In this document: positions 39,528 to 50,460 of the stretch, one piece after another
Position numbering within the stretch: the first letter of the stretch is position 1
Layout of the letters: every line of letters starts with the position of its first letter
DNA from: Geodermatophilus sp. YIM 151500
Lineage (GTDB): Bacteria; Actinomycetota; Actinomycetes; Mycobacteriales; Geodermatophilaceae
Assembly: GCF_025716945.1 (NCBI RefSeq)
Contig: NZ_JAOVZT010000003.1
Coordinates: 85,798 to 149,797, forward strand
Direction of reading: 5' to 3'
Length of the DNA stretch: 64,000 nucleotides
Made by a program: the position numbers and the translations under genes
Notes under the pieces: model-generated
Databases searched by the model: none
What the model was told of the DNA's origin: nothing
What the model saw: the letters and a program-made list of their open reading frames with translations, nothing else

Positions 39528-40448
39528 TCAGCCCGCCCCGCCGTCCGGGCCGGCGTCCCGCTGGCGGTCGTCGGGACCGGGCTGCGGTCCGGAGCCCTCC
39601 CCGGTGCCCTCCGTGCCACCGGCCGTGTCGGGCGCCTCGGGGCTGCCCAGGCCGGCGGGCGTGCCCGGCTGCGGGTGGCTGGGGGCGTGCGCGGAGGCCG
39701 CCGTGGCCGCCTCGGGCGCCGCGGCGGCCGAGGTGTCGCCGAGCAGGGAGCGCAGGGCGGCGCCGACGATGCGGCGGAAGGCCCGCTTGGGGCGGCGGCG
39801 GTCGAGGACGGCGACCTCGAGCTGCGCAGCGGTCAGCTGCGCGGGGCCACCGTCGCCGGCGGCGCCCGAGGTGACCGGGCTGACCGCCGACAGGGCCCGG
39901 ACGCCGACCTGGAGCGCGTCGGCCAGCCCCATGCCGGGGTGGAAGTGCTCGCGCAGGTGCCCGGTGACGGCGTCGGCCTGCCCGCCCATGACGACGAAGT
40001 CCGGCTCGTCGACCACCGAGCCGTCGAAGGTGAGCCGGTAGAGCTGGTCGGCCTCGGGCGTGTCGCCGACCTCGGCGACGCACAACTCGACCTCGTAGGG
40101 CTTCATCTGCTCGGTGAAGATCGCGCCGAGGGTCTGCGCGTAGGCGTTGGCGATGACCCGCCCGGTGACGTCGCGCCGGTTGTAGGAGTAGCCGCGGACG
40201 TCGGCGAGCCGGACACCGGCCACCCGCAGGCTCTCGAACTCGCTGTACCGGCCGACGGCGGCGAAGCCGATGCGGTCGTAGAGCTCGCCCACCTTGTGCA
40301 GCGTCGAGCTGGGGTTCTCGGCGATGAACAGCACGCCGTCGGAGTAGGTGACGACGGCGACGCTGCGGCCGCGGGAGATGCCCTTGCGGGCGTACTCCGA
40401 GCGGTCGCGCATCAACTGCTCGGGCGAGGCGTAGTACGGCATCGTCAT
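39528..40448 (-). CDS. prcA: 20S proteasome alpha subunit, with long tail
   Basis: 306 residues, against about 250 in mycobacteria. PrcA forms the outer gating rings of the 20S particle. The N-terminus [29 protein letters not shown] is the gate-forming region. The fold continues to about residue 225, ending with [18 protein letters not shown]. The last 80 residues are a Pro/Gly/Ala/Asp-rich tail with no recognisable motif. The start is five bases after the prcB stop. Confidence 0.96.
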   Translation of the reverse strand: MTMPYYASPEQLMRDRSEYARKGISRGRSVAVVTYSDGVLFIAENPSSTLHKVGELYDRIGFAAVGRYSEFESLRVAGVRLADVRGYSYNRRDVTGRVIANAYAQTLGAIFTEQMKPYEVELCVAEVGDTPEADQLYRLTFDGSVVDEPDFVVMGGQADAVTGHLREHFHPGMGLADALQVGVRALSAVSPVTSGAAGDGGPAQLTAAQLEVAVLDRRRPKRAFRRIVGAALRSLLGDTSAAAAPEAATAASAHAPSHPQPGTPAGLGSPEAPDTAGGTEGTGEGSGPQPGPDDRQRDAGPDGGAG

Positions 40449-40452
40449 GGCG

Positions 40453-41310
40453 TCAGCCCTCCCGCCCGGCGGAGAGCCGCTCGGCCTCGGCCCGCTCGGC
40501 GATGATCGACTCGGCGACGCCGGCGACCTCCTCGTCGGCCAGGCGGACGGCGCCTTCGGCGTCGACGCGGTAGACGATCGGGTACAGCCGGCGGACCGGG
40601 TCGGGCAGGCCGGTGGCGGAGTCGTCGTCGGCGGCGTCGTAGAGCGCCTCGACGACGGTCCGGGTGGCGCCGTCGCGGTCGAGCCCGGCCCGCCAGGTCT
40701 TCTTCAGCGAGTTCCGGGCGAACAACGAGCCCGAGCCGACCGTGGCGTAGCCGCGCTCCTCGTAGTTCCCGCCGGTGACGTCGTAGCTGAAGATGCGCCC
40801 GGGGCTGACGCCCTCGGCGGCGTCGAGGTCGTAGCCGGCGAACAGCGGGACGACGGCGAGCCCCTGCAACGCGGCGCCCAGGTTGCCGCGGATCATCTGG
40901 GCGAGCCGGTTGGCCTTGCCGTCGAGGGAGAGCGTGAGGCCCTCGATCTTCTCGTAGTGCTCGAGCTCGACCTGGTACAGCCGGACCATCTCGATCGCGA
41001 TGCCGGCGGCGCCGGCGATGCCGATCACGCTGTAGGAGTCGGCCGGGTAGACCTTCTCGATGTCGCGGCTGGAGATGAGGTTGCCCATGGTGGCGCGCCG
41101 GTCGCCGGCCATGATGACGCCGTCGGCGAAGGTCGCCGCGACGATCGTGGTGCCGTGGGGGGCGATGTCACCGACCGGTAGCTGCGGGACCGGCCGGCGG
41201 CCGGGCAGCAGCTCGGGCGAGGTCGCCGCCAGGAAGTCGGTGAACGAGGAACCCACCCGGTCCAGATAGGCGGGCGGGAACCCGCTCCGGCCGGCCGACC
41301 ACTCGTTCAC
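40453..41310 (-). CDS. prcB: 20S proteasome beta subunit, N-terminal Thr protease
   Basis: 285 residues. A 53-residue propeptide ends at HG and the catalytic Thr is residue 54 in [25 protein letters not shown]. The Lys-containing segment is next, with [35 protein letters not shown], and the late [13 protein letters not shown]. It carries the peptidase activity of the chamber. The GTG start overlaps, as GTGA, the stop codon of the frame that continues the HNH endonuclease gene upstream, which suggests ancestral translational coupling to it. Confidence 0.97.
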   Translation of the reverse strand: MNEWSAGRSGFPPAYLDRVGSSFTDFLAATSPELLPGRRPVPQLPVGDIAPHGTTIVAATFADGVIMAGDRRATMGNLISSRDIEKVYPADSYSVIGIAGAAGIAIEMVRLYQVELEHYEKIEGLTLSLDGKANRLAQMIRGNLGAALQGLAVVPLFAGYDLDAAEGVSPGRIFSYDVTGGNYEERGYATVGSGSLFARNSLKKTWRAGLDRDGATRTVVEALYDAADDDSATGLPDPVRRLYPIVYRVDAEGAVRLADEEVAGVAESIIAERAEAERLSAGREG

Positions 41311-42037
41311 CCATCCGCCTCTCCCGCCGTCGTGCGCCGGCGTCCACCCTCGGTCCGTCCGGCGCCGCGCACACCCTTGGTGCTGCGCGTCCCGCCGGGG
41401 CGTCGCTGCGACCCTACCGGCGGGCCGCCCGGTCGGCTGTCGGTGTCGGGCGACGAGCCAGCAGACCGCTGGGCGGCCAGGATCACTGCCCGCTCACGAT
41501 GGAAGGCGACGTAATAGGCGGCCGCATGCAGGAGCAGTGGATCGTCGCGGACAACCCCAGGCCGTGGTTGCACCGCTGGCAGAGCAGCTGTCGCGTTTCC
41601 CCAGTAGCATGGTCGTGGTCCAGGTGCTGCGGGGCCGACTCACGGCAGATGGCGCACTGGTCGTCCTGGGCGGCTCGCATCTCCGCCACCTGGTTCTTGG
41701 TCAGCTTGTACCTGCGATGGAAGTAGTACTCGCTGTTCGCTGCGTTGTGGCAGGGCTTGCACCGACTCCCGAAACCAGAGGAGGTGACGCTGCTGCGCAT
41801 GTACTTTTCGTGCCTTACGGCCTTGCGGCAGACCGGGCACCAACGGAAGCCGTCAGGAACCCACGACACGTCCCGCACCGTCTTGCCCATGGCTTGACGG
41901 CGTTTCCGGTAGTGCGTGTTGCTCTTGGCCCGGTTGCACTCGAGGCAGTAGAAGGACAGCCCGTCACCCAGCGATCTGTTGCGACCGAAGTTGGCAGCTG
42001 GCTTGGTCTTGCGGCAAGACGGGCACCGCTTGGTCAT
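41307..42037 (-). pseudogene. Endonuclease VII-type HNH protein, frameshifted near its 3' end
   Basis: From ATG 42037 the frame reads two Cys-pair fingers (CPSCRKTKPAANFG with CLECN, and CPVCRK with CKPCHN), then the HNH core CAICRESAPQHLDHDHATGETRQLLCQRCNHGLGL, as in Endonuclease_7 domain proteins that lie beside pup in Streptomyces. At about 41549-41554 the family continuation FRDDP is lost and the frame ends at 41483 after 26 unrelated residues. The minus-one frame carries exactly [21 protein letters not shown], and runs to 41307, overlapping prcB as GTGA. A one-base deletion explains this. The gene is less GC-rich than its neighbours. The catalytic HNH core is intact, so a shortened 184-residue protein might still act. 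Confidence 0.85.
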
Positions 42038-42057
42038 GACGGAGCGTAAGCTGCTGA

Positions 42058-42267
42058 CTACTCTCCGCCCTTCTGCACGTATTGGCGAACAAACTCTTCG
42101 CTGTTCTCCTCGAGCACCTCGTCGATCTCGTCGAGGATGGCGTCGATGTCCTCGCTCATCTCCTTGTGGCGCTCGGCCACCTCGGAGTCGACCGAGGCCT
42201 CGACCTCCTCGGCCTCCTCGCGCGACCGCGTAGCCCGCTGCTGCCCGCCGGTGTCCCTCGTGGCCAT
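42058..42267 (-). CDS. pup: Prokaryotic ubiquitin-like protein Pup, Glu-terminated
   Basis: 69 residues. Pup is attached through its C-terminal Glu to lysines of proteins bound for the proteasome. The central coiled-coil region (VDSEVAERHKEMSEDIDAILDEIDEVLEEN) binds the Arc coiled coil, and the end reads FVRQYVQKGGE. The final residue is Glu rather than the Gln of mycobacteria, so ligation by PafA would not need prior deamidation by Dop. I chose ATG 42267, preceded by GGAGGG; a GTG at 42279 is in frame. Confidence 0.97.
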   Translation of the reverse strand: MATRDTGGQQRATRSREEAEEVEASVDSEVAERHKEMSEDIDAILDEIDEVLEENSEEFVRQYVQKGGE

Positions 42268-42364
42268 GGGTCCCTCCACAGTCCGTGCATCGACGCCGAT
42301 GCGTGTGCGAGCCGAAGCTACCCGCCGGAGGTGACATCCGGGTCATCCTTGCGGGGCCGGTGGA

Positions 42365-43882
42365 TCACCCGCCGGTGATCGTGTCGACGAGCTCCTGCGC
42401 CGTCGCGCTCGCCTCGAACAAGGCCCCGACGTGCTCCCGCGTGCCGCGCAGCGGCTCCATGGTCGGGATGCGCACCAGGTTCTCCCGGCCGAGGTCGAAC
42501 ACGACCGAGTCCCACGACGCGGCCGCCACCTGGGTCGGGTAGCGACGCAGGCACTCCCCGCGGAAGAACGCCCGGGTGTCGGTCGGCGGGCTGGTCATCG
42601 CCCGGATGACCTCGTCGTCGGTCAGCATCCGCTGCATCGACCCGCGGGCCACCAGCCGGTGGTAGAGGCCCCTCTCCGGTCGGACGTCGCTGTACTGCAG
42701 ATCGACCAGGTGCAGCCGCGAGTCACCCCACGCCAGCGCGTCGCGCGACCGGTACCCCTCGAGCAGGCGCAGCTTGGCCGGCCAGTCCAGCCGGTCGGCG
42801 CACCGCATCGGGTCGTCGGCGAGGTCGTCGAGCACCTGCGCCCAGTGGCGCAGCACGTCGGCGGTCTGCCCGCCGTCGTCGACGTCGTCGGCGCCCCCGC
42901 CGTCGACGAACTTCTCCGCCGCCTCCAGGTAGAGCTGCTGCAGCTGGATCCCCGTCATGCGCCGGCCGTCGCGCAGCCGCACGAGGTGGGTCAGGGACGG
43001 GTCGTGGCTGATCGCCTGCAGCGCCTCGACCGGCTCCTCGATGGTCAGATCGCCGGGCAGCGCCCGCGCCTCGATCATGGCCAGCACGATCGACGTCGTC
43101 CCGACCTTGAGGTAGGTCGACAGCTCGGCCAGGTTGGCGTCACCGATGATCACGTGCAGCCGGCGGTACTTGTCGGCGTCGGCGTGCGGCTCGTCGCGGG
43201 TGTTGATGATCGGCCGCTTGAGCGTGGTCTCCAGGCCCACCTCGACCTCGAAGAAGTCGGCGCGCTGGGAGAGCTGGAAGCCCTGGGTGCGGCCCTCGGG
43301 TCCGATGCCCACCCGCCCGGACCCGGCGAAGACCTGCCGGGTCACGAAGAACGGGATCAGGCCGCGGATGATGTCGATGAACGGCGTCCGCCGGTCCATC
43401 AGGTAGTTCTCGTGCGCGCCGTAGCTGGCGCCCTTGCCGTCGGTGTTGTTCTTGTACAGCTGGATCGGCTGGGTGCCGGGCACCCGCGCCGCCCGCCGGG
43501 CGGCCTCGGCCATGACCTGCTCACCCGCCTTGTCCCAGAGGACGACGTCGCGCGGGGTGGTCACCTCCGGCGTCGAGTACTCGGGGTGCGCGTGGTCGAC
43601 GTACAGCCGGGCGCCGTTGGTCAGGATGACGTTGGCCATCCCGGTGTCCTCGTCGAGGTCGGTGTGGTCGAGCGCCTGGGCCGGGGACAGGTCGAAGCCG
43701 CGGGCGTCGCGCAGCGGTGACTCCTCCTCGAAGTCCCACCGCGGGCGGCGGGGCGTCGGCGCCTCGGCCACGGCCCACGCGTTGACCACCTGGCTGGACA
43801 GGGTGGTCGGGTTGGCCGTCGGCTGGCCGGGCACCGCGATGCCGTACTCCACCTCGGTGCCCATGACCCGCCGCACGCTCAT
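42365..43882 (-). CDS. dop: Dop, deamidase/depupylase of Pup
   Basis: 505 residues. Dop removes Pup from substrates and, where Pup ends in Gln, deamidates it. Glu10 in MGTEVEYG and the Asp of [15 protein letters not shown] mark the active site. The Dop-specific insertion follows the start (residues about 37-75), then [19 protein letters not shown] and [28 protein letters not shown]. It is a paralogue of PafA. TAGGGT on the minus strand (43889-43894) ends six bases before the ATG, a leaderless start for the dop-pup-prcBA unit. With Glu-ended Pup its main job would be depupylation. Confidence 0.96.
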   Translation of the reverse strand: MSVRRVMGTEVEYGIAVPGQPTANPTTLSSQVVNAWAVAEAPTPRRPRWDFEEESPLRDARGFDLSPAQALDHTDLDEDTGMANVILTNGARLYVDHAHPEYSTPEVTTPRDVVLWDKAGEQVMAEAARRAARVPGTQPIQLYKNNTDGKGASYGAHENYLMDRRTPFIDIIRGLIPFFVTRQVFAGSGRVGIGPEGRTQGFQLSQRADFFEVEVGLETTLKRPIINTRDEPHADADKYRRLHVIIGDANLAELSTYLKVGTTSIVLAMIEARALPGDLTIEEPVEALQAISHDPSLTHLVRLRDGRRMTGIQLQQLYLEAAEKFVDGGGADDVDDGGQTADVLRHWAQVLDDLADDPMRCADRLDWPAKLRLLEGYRSRDALAWGDSRLHLVDLQYSDVRPERGLYHRLVARGSMQRMLTDDEVIRAMTSPPTDTRAFFRGECLRRYPTQVAAASWDSVVFDLGRENLVRIPTMEPLRGTREHVGALFEASATAQELVDTITGG

Positions 43883-43926
43883 GACCCAACCCTAGGCGGC
43901 CGTCCGGGCACCCGGAGGATGTCCAG

Positions 43927-44793
43927 GTGAGCGCGCCGCCTCCCCTCGGCCTCGTCCTCGACGTCGACGGCCCCGTCGCGAGCCCCGTCAGCCGCACGGT
44001 CGCCCGCCCGATGCTCGACGACATGCTGGTGCTGCTCGCGGCCGGCGTCCCCGTCGTCCTGAATACCGGCAGGTCCGCGGCGTTCGTCACCGAGCACCTG
44101 CTGGAACCGCTGGCCGCGGCCGGCCTCCCGGCCGCGGCACGGCTGCACGCGGTCTGCGAGAAGGGCGGGGTCTGGACGACGGGCGGCCCGGACGGCGCCG
44201 GCGAGGTGCACGTCGACCCGGCGCTGCGCGTGCCCGCGGTCGCCTCCGAGCTCCTGGCCGACCTGGTCGGCCGCGGCTACGGCGACGCCATGTTCGTCGA
44301 CGGCACCAAGCGGGTCATGGCGACCGTCGAGGCGCGCACCGACGTGCCGCCGGAGTTCTACGCCGGGCGCCGCCGCGGCTTCGACGCCGACCTGGTCGCC
44401 GGCCTCACCGCCGCCGGGCTCGGCTGCCGGCTGCACGACCGGGCCTACCCGGACGCCGCGGGCCGGACGCCGTGGCGCATCGACCCCTCGGTCATCGCCA
44501 CCGACGTCGAGTCGGCCGACTCCGGCAAGGCCCTCGGCGTCCGCCGCGGCCTCGCCCTGCTCGCCGGCGAGGGTCCGCTCCCCCGCGCCTGGCACACCGT
44601 CGGCGACTCGCGCGGCGACTACGCGATGGCCGACCAACTGCACGCCCTCGGTCACGAGGTCACCCACGTCGACGTGGGGCCCGAGCCGCCGCTGACGGAT
44701 CGGCCCTACCGCGTCACGACGGTCGACGACGCCACCTACGAGGCCGCCGGCGCCGCGCACCTGCGCGCGTTGGCCCGGCGCTGGGCCATCTGA
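43927..44793 (+). CDS. HAD-superfamily hydrolase, Cof/SPP-like
   Basis: 288 residues. HAD motifs are LVLDVDGP (motif I, about residues 9-16), VLNTGRS (motif II), the Lys in DSGKALGVRRG, and VGDSRGDYAMADQ (motif IV). The long cap between motifs II and III suggests a type IIB phosphatase acting on sugar phosphates or similar. A GGAGG lies nine bases before the GTG. It sits between dop and arc on the opposite strand and has no evident link with proteolysis. Confidence 0.86.
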   Translation: MSAPPPLGLVLDVDGPVASPVSRTVARPMLDDMLVLLAAGVPVVLNTGRSAAFVTEHLLEPLAAAGLPAAARLHAVCEKGGVWTTGGPDGAGEVHVDPALRVPAVASELLADLVGRGYGDAMFVDGTKRVMATVEARTDVPPEFYAGRRRGFDADLVAGLTAAGLGCRLHDRAYPDAAGRTPWRIDPSVIATDVESADSGKALGVRRGLALLAGEGPLPRAWHTVGDSRGDYAMADQLHALGHEVTHVDVGPEPPLTDRPYRVTTVDDATYEAAGAAHLRALARRWAI

Positions 44794-44891
44794 CGGGAGC
44801 CCTCCCCGACGGAGCTTTCCTCCGACGGAGCCGTCCTCCCGGCGTGCCGTGCGTCCGGTCCGGCCTCGCGGGGGATCGCCCGGGCCCGCCC

Positions 44892-44920
44892 GGGGACCGG
44901 CCGGGCGGCGGTCGGTCCCC
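44892..44920. terminator. Hairpin between convergent HAD and arc genes
   Basis: GGGGACCG, 13-base GC-rich loop, CGGTCCCC in the 200-base convergent gap. It could serve both transcripts. Confidence 0.5.
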
Positions 44921-44995
44921 GGCGGCAGCCACGGCCGAACGGTGGCACGGCGACGGCCGGACCCGCGCAGGGCCCGGACCGTCCCCGCCGTCGTC

Positions 44996-46771
44996 CTACA
45001 GGTACTGGCCGGTGTTCGTCGCGGTGTCGATCGCCCGGCCGGACTCGGTGCCCTTGCCGCTGATGAGCGTGCGGATGTAGACGATCCGCTCGCCCTTCTT
45101 GCCCGAGATCCGCGCCCAGTCGTCGGGGTTGGTGGTGTTGGGGAGGTCCTCGTTCTCCTTGAACTCGTCGAGGCACGCCGCCATGAGGTGGCCGACCCGC
45201 AGCCCGGACGTCGAGGTCTCCAGGTGCTCCTTGATGGCCATCTTCTTGGCCCGGTCGACGATGTTCTGCAGCATCGCGCCGGAGTTGAAGTCCTTGAAGT
45301 ACAGGACCTCCTTGTCACCGTTGGCGTAGGTGACCTCGAGGAAGCGGTTCTCCTCGCTCTCGGTGTACATCCGCTCGACGGTGCGCTGGATCATCCCGCC
45401 GATGCACGCCTCGCGGTTGCCGCCGTGCTCGGCGAGGTCGTCGGGGTGGATCGGCAGCTCCGGCGTCAGGTACTTGCTGAAGATGTCGCGCGCGGCCTCG
45501 GCGTCCGGCCGCTCGATCTTGATCTTCACGTCGAGCCGGCCGGGCCGCAGGATGGCCGGGTCGATCATGTCCTCCCGGTTGGAGGCGCCGATGACGATGA
45601 CGTTCTCCAGGCCCTCGACGCCGTCGATCTCGCTGAGCAGCTGGGGCACGATGGTCGACTCGACGTCGGAGGACACGCCCGACCCGCGGGTGCGGAAGAT
45701 CGAGTCCATCTCGTCGAAGAAGACGATGACCGGCGTGCCCTCGCTGGCCTTCTCCCGGGCCCGCTGGAACACCAGGCGGATGTGCCGTTCGGTCTCCCCG
45801 ACGTACTTGTTGAGCAGCTCGGGGCCCTTGATGTTGAGGAAGTAGGACTTCGCCTGGTTGACGCCCTCGCCCTTGACCGCGGCCACCTGCTTGGCCAGCG
45901 AGTTGGCCACCGCCTTGGCGATCAGCGTCTTGCCGCAGCCGGGCGGGCCGTAGAGCAGGATCCCCTTCGGCGGCCGCAGCTGGTACTCGCGGAACAGCTC
46001 GGCGTGCAGGAACGGCAGCTCGACGGCGTCGCGGATCTGCTCGATCTGCCGCGCGAGACCGCCGATGTCGCCGTAGTCGATGTCGGGGACCTCCTCGAGG
46101 ACGAGCTCCTCGACCTCGCTCTTCGGGATCCGCTCGTAGACGTAGCCCGACCGCGTCTCCAGCAGCAGCGAGTCGCCCACCCGCAGCGGCTGCCCGCTCA
46201 GCGAGTCGGCGAGGTAGACGACCCGCTCCTCGTCGGTGTGCCCGATCACCAGCGCCCGCGTGGTCACCCCGTCGACCGGCTCGAGCAGCTCCTTGAGCAT
46301 GACGACGTCGCCCTGCCGCTCGTAGCCGCGCGCCTCGACGACGTTCATCGCCTCGTTGAGCATGACCTCCTGGCCGGGGCGCAGCTCCTCGCCCTCGACG
46401 TTGGGCGACACCGACACCCGCAGCTTGCGACCGCCGGTGAACACGTCGACGGTGCCGTCGTCGTGCCGGATCAGGAAGACGCCGTACCCGGACGGCGGCT
46501 GGCCGAGCCGGTCGACCTCCTCCTTGAGCGTCACCAGCTGCTCGCGCGCCTCGCGCAGCGTGCCGGCGAGCTTGTCGTTGCGCTCGGACAGGAACGCCGC
46601 GCGACCCTCCGCCTCGGCGATCCGCTCCTCCAGCACCCGCACCTGGCGCGGGCTGTCGGCGACCTTGCGGCGCAGGAGGCCGATCTCCTCCTCGAGGTAG
46701 GAGATCTGGCTGAGCAGGGCGGCGACGTCCCGCTCCCGTCGCGCTCGCATCTCGTCCGGATCCAGGCCCAT
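44996..46771 (-). CDS. arc: Proteasome-associated AAA+ ATPase Arc/Mpa
   Basis: 591 residues. The hexameric ATPase binds Pup, unfolds the tagged protein and feeds it to the 20S core. The order is an N-terminal coiled coil (about 8-75) that captures Pup, two OB domains (about 80-225), then the AAA domain with [17 protein letters not shown] and [17 protein letters not shown]. The C-terminus is GQYL, the Tyr-containing tail that docks into PrcA. I chose ATG 46771, preceded by GGAGG. A clear minus-10 TATAGA lies upstream at 46811-46816. Confidence 0.97.
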   Translation of the reverse strand: MGLDPDEMRARRERDVAALLSQISYLEEEIGLLRRKVADSPRQVRVLEERIAEAEGRAAFLSERNDKLAGTLREAREQLVTLKEEVDRLGQPPSGYGVFLIRHDDGTVDVFTGGRKLRVSVSPNVEGEELRPGQEVMLNEAMNVVEARGYERQGDVVMLKELLEPVDGVTTRALVIGHTDEERVVYLADSLSGQPLRVGDSLLLETRSGYVYERIPKSEVEELVLEEVPDIDYGDIGGLARQIEQIRDAVELPFLHAELFREYQLRPPKGILLYGPPGCGKTLIAKAVANSLAKQVAAVKGEGVNQAKSYFLNIKGPELLNKYVGETERHIRLVFQRAREKASEGTPVIVFFDEMDSIFRTRGSGVSSDVESTIVPQLLSEIDGVEGLENVIVIGASNREDMIDPAILRPGRLDVKIKIERPDAEAARDIFSKYLTPELPIHPDDLAEHGGNREACIGGMIQRTVERMYTESEENRFLEVTYANGDKEVLYFKDFNSGAMLQNIVDRAKKMAIKEHLETSTSGLRVGHLMAACLDEFKENEDLPNTTNPDDWARISGKKGERIVYIRTLISGKGTESGRAIDTATNTGQYL

Positions 46772-46810
46772 CGCGCACCTCCGCACACCTCGGGGGAGCC
46801 AGGACGCAAA

Positions 46811-46866
46811 TCTATACACGCGGGGCGACAGTGCGCCGATGGCGCACGAACGGTTGTGTGAACGGT
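46811..46866 (-). promoter_or_regulatory. arc promoter with palindrome and direct repeats
   Basis: On the minus strand TATAGA (46816-46811) is a good minus-10 about 40 bases before the arc ATG. Just upstream is the perfect palindrome GTGCGCC-GAT-GGCGCAC (46831-46847), then direct repeats GAACGGT at 46848-46854 and 46860-46866. Confidence 0.55.
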
Positions 46867-46889
46867 CGTCCCACCCGGCGCAGGAGATT

Positions 46890-49049
<2,160 letters not shown>

Positions 49050-49062
49050 CTACGGTCCACCC

Positions 49063-49524
49063 GTGCCGCTGGAGCGCCTGCCGCCGGTCGACGAGCACGC
49101 GGTCCTCGTCGCCGCGCCGCCCGAGGCGGTGTACGACGCCGTCCTCGCCATCCTGGCCACCACCTTCGGCACCGGCCGGGCCCGACTCGTGGCCGGCCTG
49201 CTCGGCTGCGACCCGCCGTCGACGGCGGCGTGGAGGCGGCCCGCCGTCGGCTCCTCGGTCCCCGGGTTCCGGGTCGTCGCGGCCGACCGACCCGGCCTGC
49301 TCGTCGTCGCCGGCCGGCACCGGTTCTCGCGCTACGGCATCGTCTTCCGCGTCCAGCCCGCCGGCCGGTGGGTGCGGGTGCGGGCCGAGACCCGGGCCGC
49401 CTTCCCCGGGCCGCACGGCGCGGCGTACCGGCTCGCCGTCATCGGCTCGGGGGGTCATGCGGTGACCGTGCGCCGGATGCTCCGCCGGATCGCGCGCGTC
49501 GCCGAGCGCGCGCCGCCCCGGTGA
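49063..49524 (+). CDS. SRPBCC-like hypothetical protein
   Basis: 153 residues. The start DEHAVLVAAPPEAVYDAVLAILA resembles the first strand and helices of the START/SRPBCC fold, and the remainder alternates strands (GFRVVAADRPGLLVVAGRHRFSRYGIVFRV) before a C-terminal helix VRRMLRRIARVAER. This fold binds hydrophobic ligands. No function is known. TACGGT at 49051-49056 ends six bases before the GTG. Confidence 0.68.
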   Translation: MPLERLPPVDEHAVLVAAPPEAVYDAVLAILATTFGTGRARLVAGLLGCDPPSTAAWRRPAVGSSVPGFRVVAADRPGLLVVAGRHRFSRYGIVFRVQPAGRWVRVRAETRAAFPGPHGAAYRLAVIGSGGHAVTVRRMLRRIARVAERAPPR

Positions 49525-49564
49525 CGGTCCCGCCCGCGCGGCCACCCTGACGGGGACGGCGCGG

Positions 49565-50287
49565 TCAGCGGTCGGCGGCGGCCATGCTGCGCTCGTCGTC
49601 CCGGGCCGCCAGCACCCCGGCCAGCTCCGCCAGGCCCACGCCCACCAGCGAGGTCCGCACCGTGAGCCCCGGCGCCGCCGGCAGCGGCTGCAGCGACGGC
49701 ACGCCCAGCACCGCGGCGCCGGCGGCCAGGCCGGAGGTCACTCCCGCCAGGGAGTCCTCGACGACGACGCAGCGTGCCGGGTCGGCACCGAGCGCCGCCA
49801 TCGCCTGCCGGTAGGGCGCCGGGTCGGGCTTGCGGGCCGGCACCTCGTCGCCGCAGACGGTCAGGTCGAAGGCCGGCAGGTCGGGGCACGCCCGCTCGAT
49901 GTGCGGCAGCACCAGGTCGGCGATCCGGCGCGGCGTCGTCGTCACCAGGGCGGCGGGCAGGCCCGCCGACCGCACCTCGCGGAGCAGCTCGCCTGCGCCC
50001 GGCCGCCAGTGGACGCCGCGCGACATCAGCGCGGCCGTCTCGTCCTCCACCCAGCGCGCGTCGGCCCGCAGCTCGGCCTCGCTGCGCCGGAGGCCGAGGT
50101 CGGCGTACAGCACGGTCATCGACGCGCGCATGCTCGTGCCGACCGTCGCCTCGCGCGCCGCATCGCTCATCCGTCCGCCGAGCCGCCGCGCCAGGGCGAA
50201 CATCGCCTCGCCCCAGTACTGCTCGGTCTCCACCAGCGTGCCGTCCATGTCGAACAGCACCGCCCCCAGCAGGGCATCCCCGTGCAC
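49565..50287 (-). CDS. HAD-superfamily phosphatase, beta-phosphoglucomutase/phosphonatase type
   Basis: 240 residues. Motif I is VLFDMDGTLVETEQYW (about 9-24), a small helical cap follows, motif II is ALVTTTPRR, motif III KPDPAPYRQAM and motif IV VVVEDSLAGVTSGLAAGA. Such enzymes dephosphorylate small metabolites in the cytoplasm. AGGAGAG lies eight bases before the GTG. It is divergent from pta. Confidence 0.88.
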   Translation of the reverse strand: MHGDALLGAVLFDMDGTLVETEQYWGEAMFALARRLGGRMSDAAREATVGTSMRASMTVLYADLGLRRSEAELRADARWVEDETAALMSRGVHWRPGAGELLREVRSAGLPAALVTTTPRRIADLVLPHIERACPDLPAFDLTVCGDEVPARKPDPAPYRQAMAALGADPARCVVVEDSLAGVTSGLAAGAAVLGVPSLQPLPAAPGLTVRTSLVGVGLAELAGVLAARDDERSMAAADR

Positions 50288-50460
50288 CGGATCGCTCTCC
50301 TGTCGTCGTCGGCCCGCCCCGCAGCCGGGGCCTCCATCCGGGCCGCGTCGCCCGCAGGCCCGGGCGGGGTTCCGCGAGGTGCTCGTCGGGCCGCCCGGCG
50401 CCGTCCTCACTAGTGTCCCAGGGATCCGGGCGCCTGCCGAGGCGCGGGGCGGAGGCGCGC

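Noticed and set aside
41540..41560. Programmed ribosomal frameshift in the HNH gene
   Set aside because: The site GGGTTGTCC does not form a canonical X-XXY-YYZ slippery heptamer in the zero frame, and no strong downstream structure is evident; a one-base deletion is simpler.
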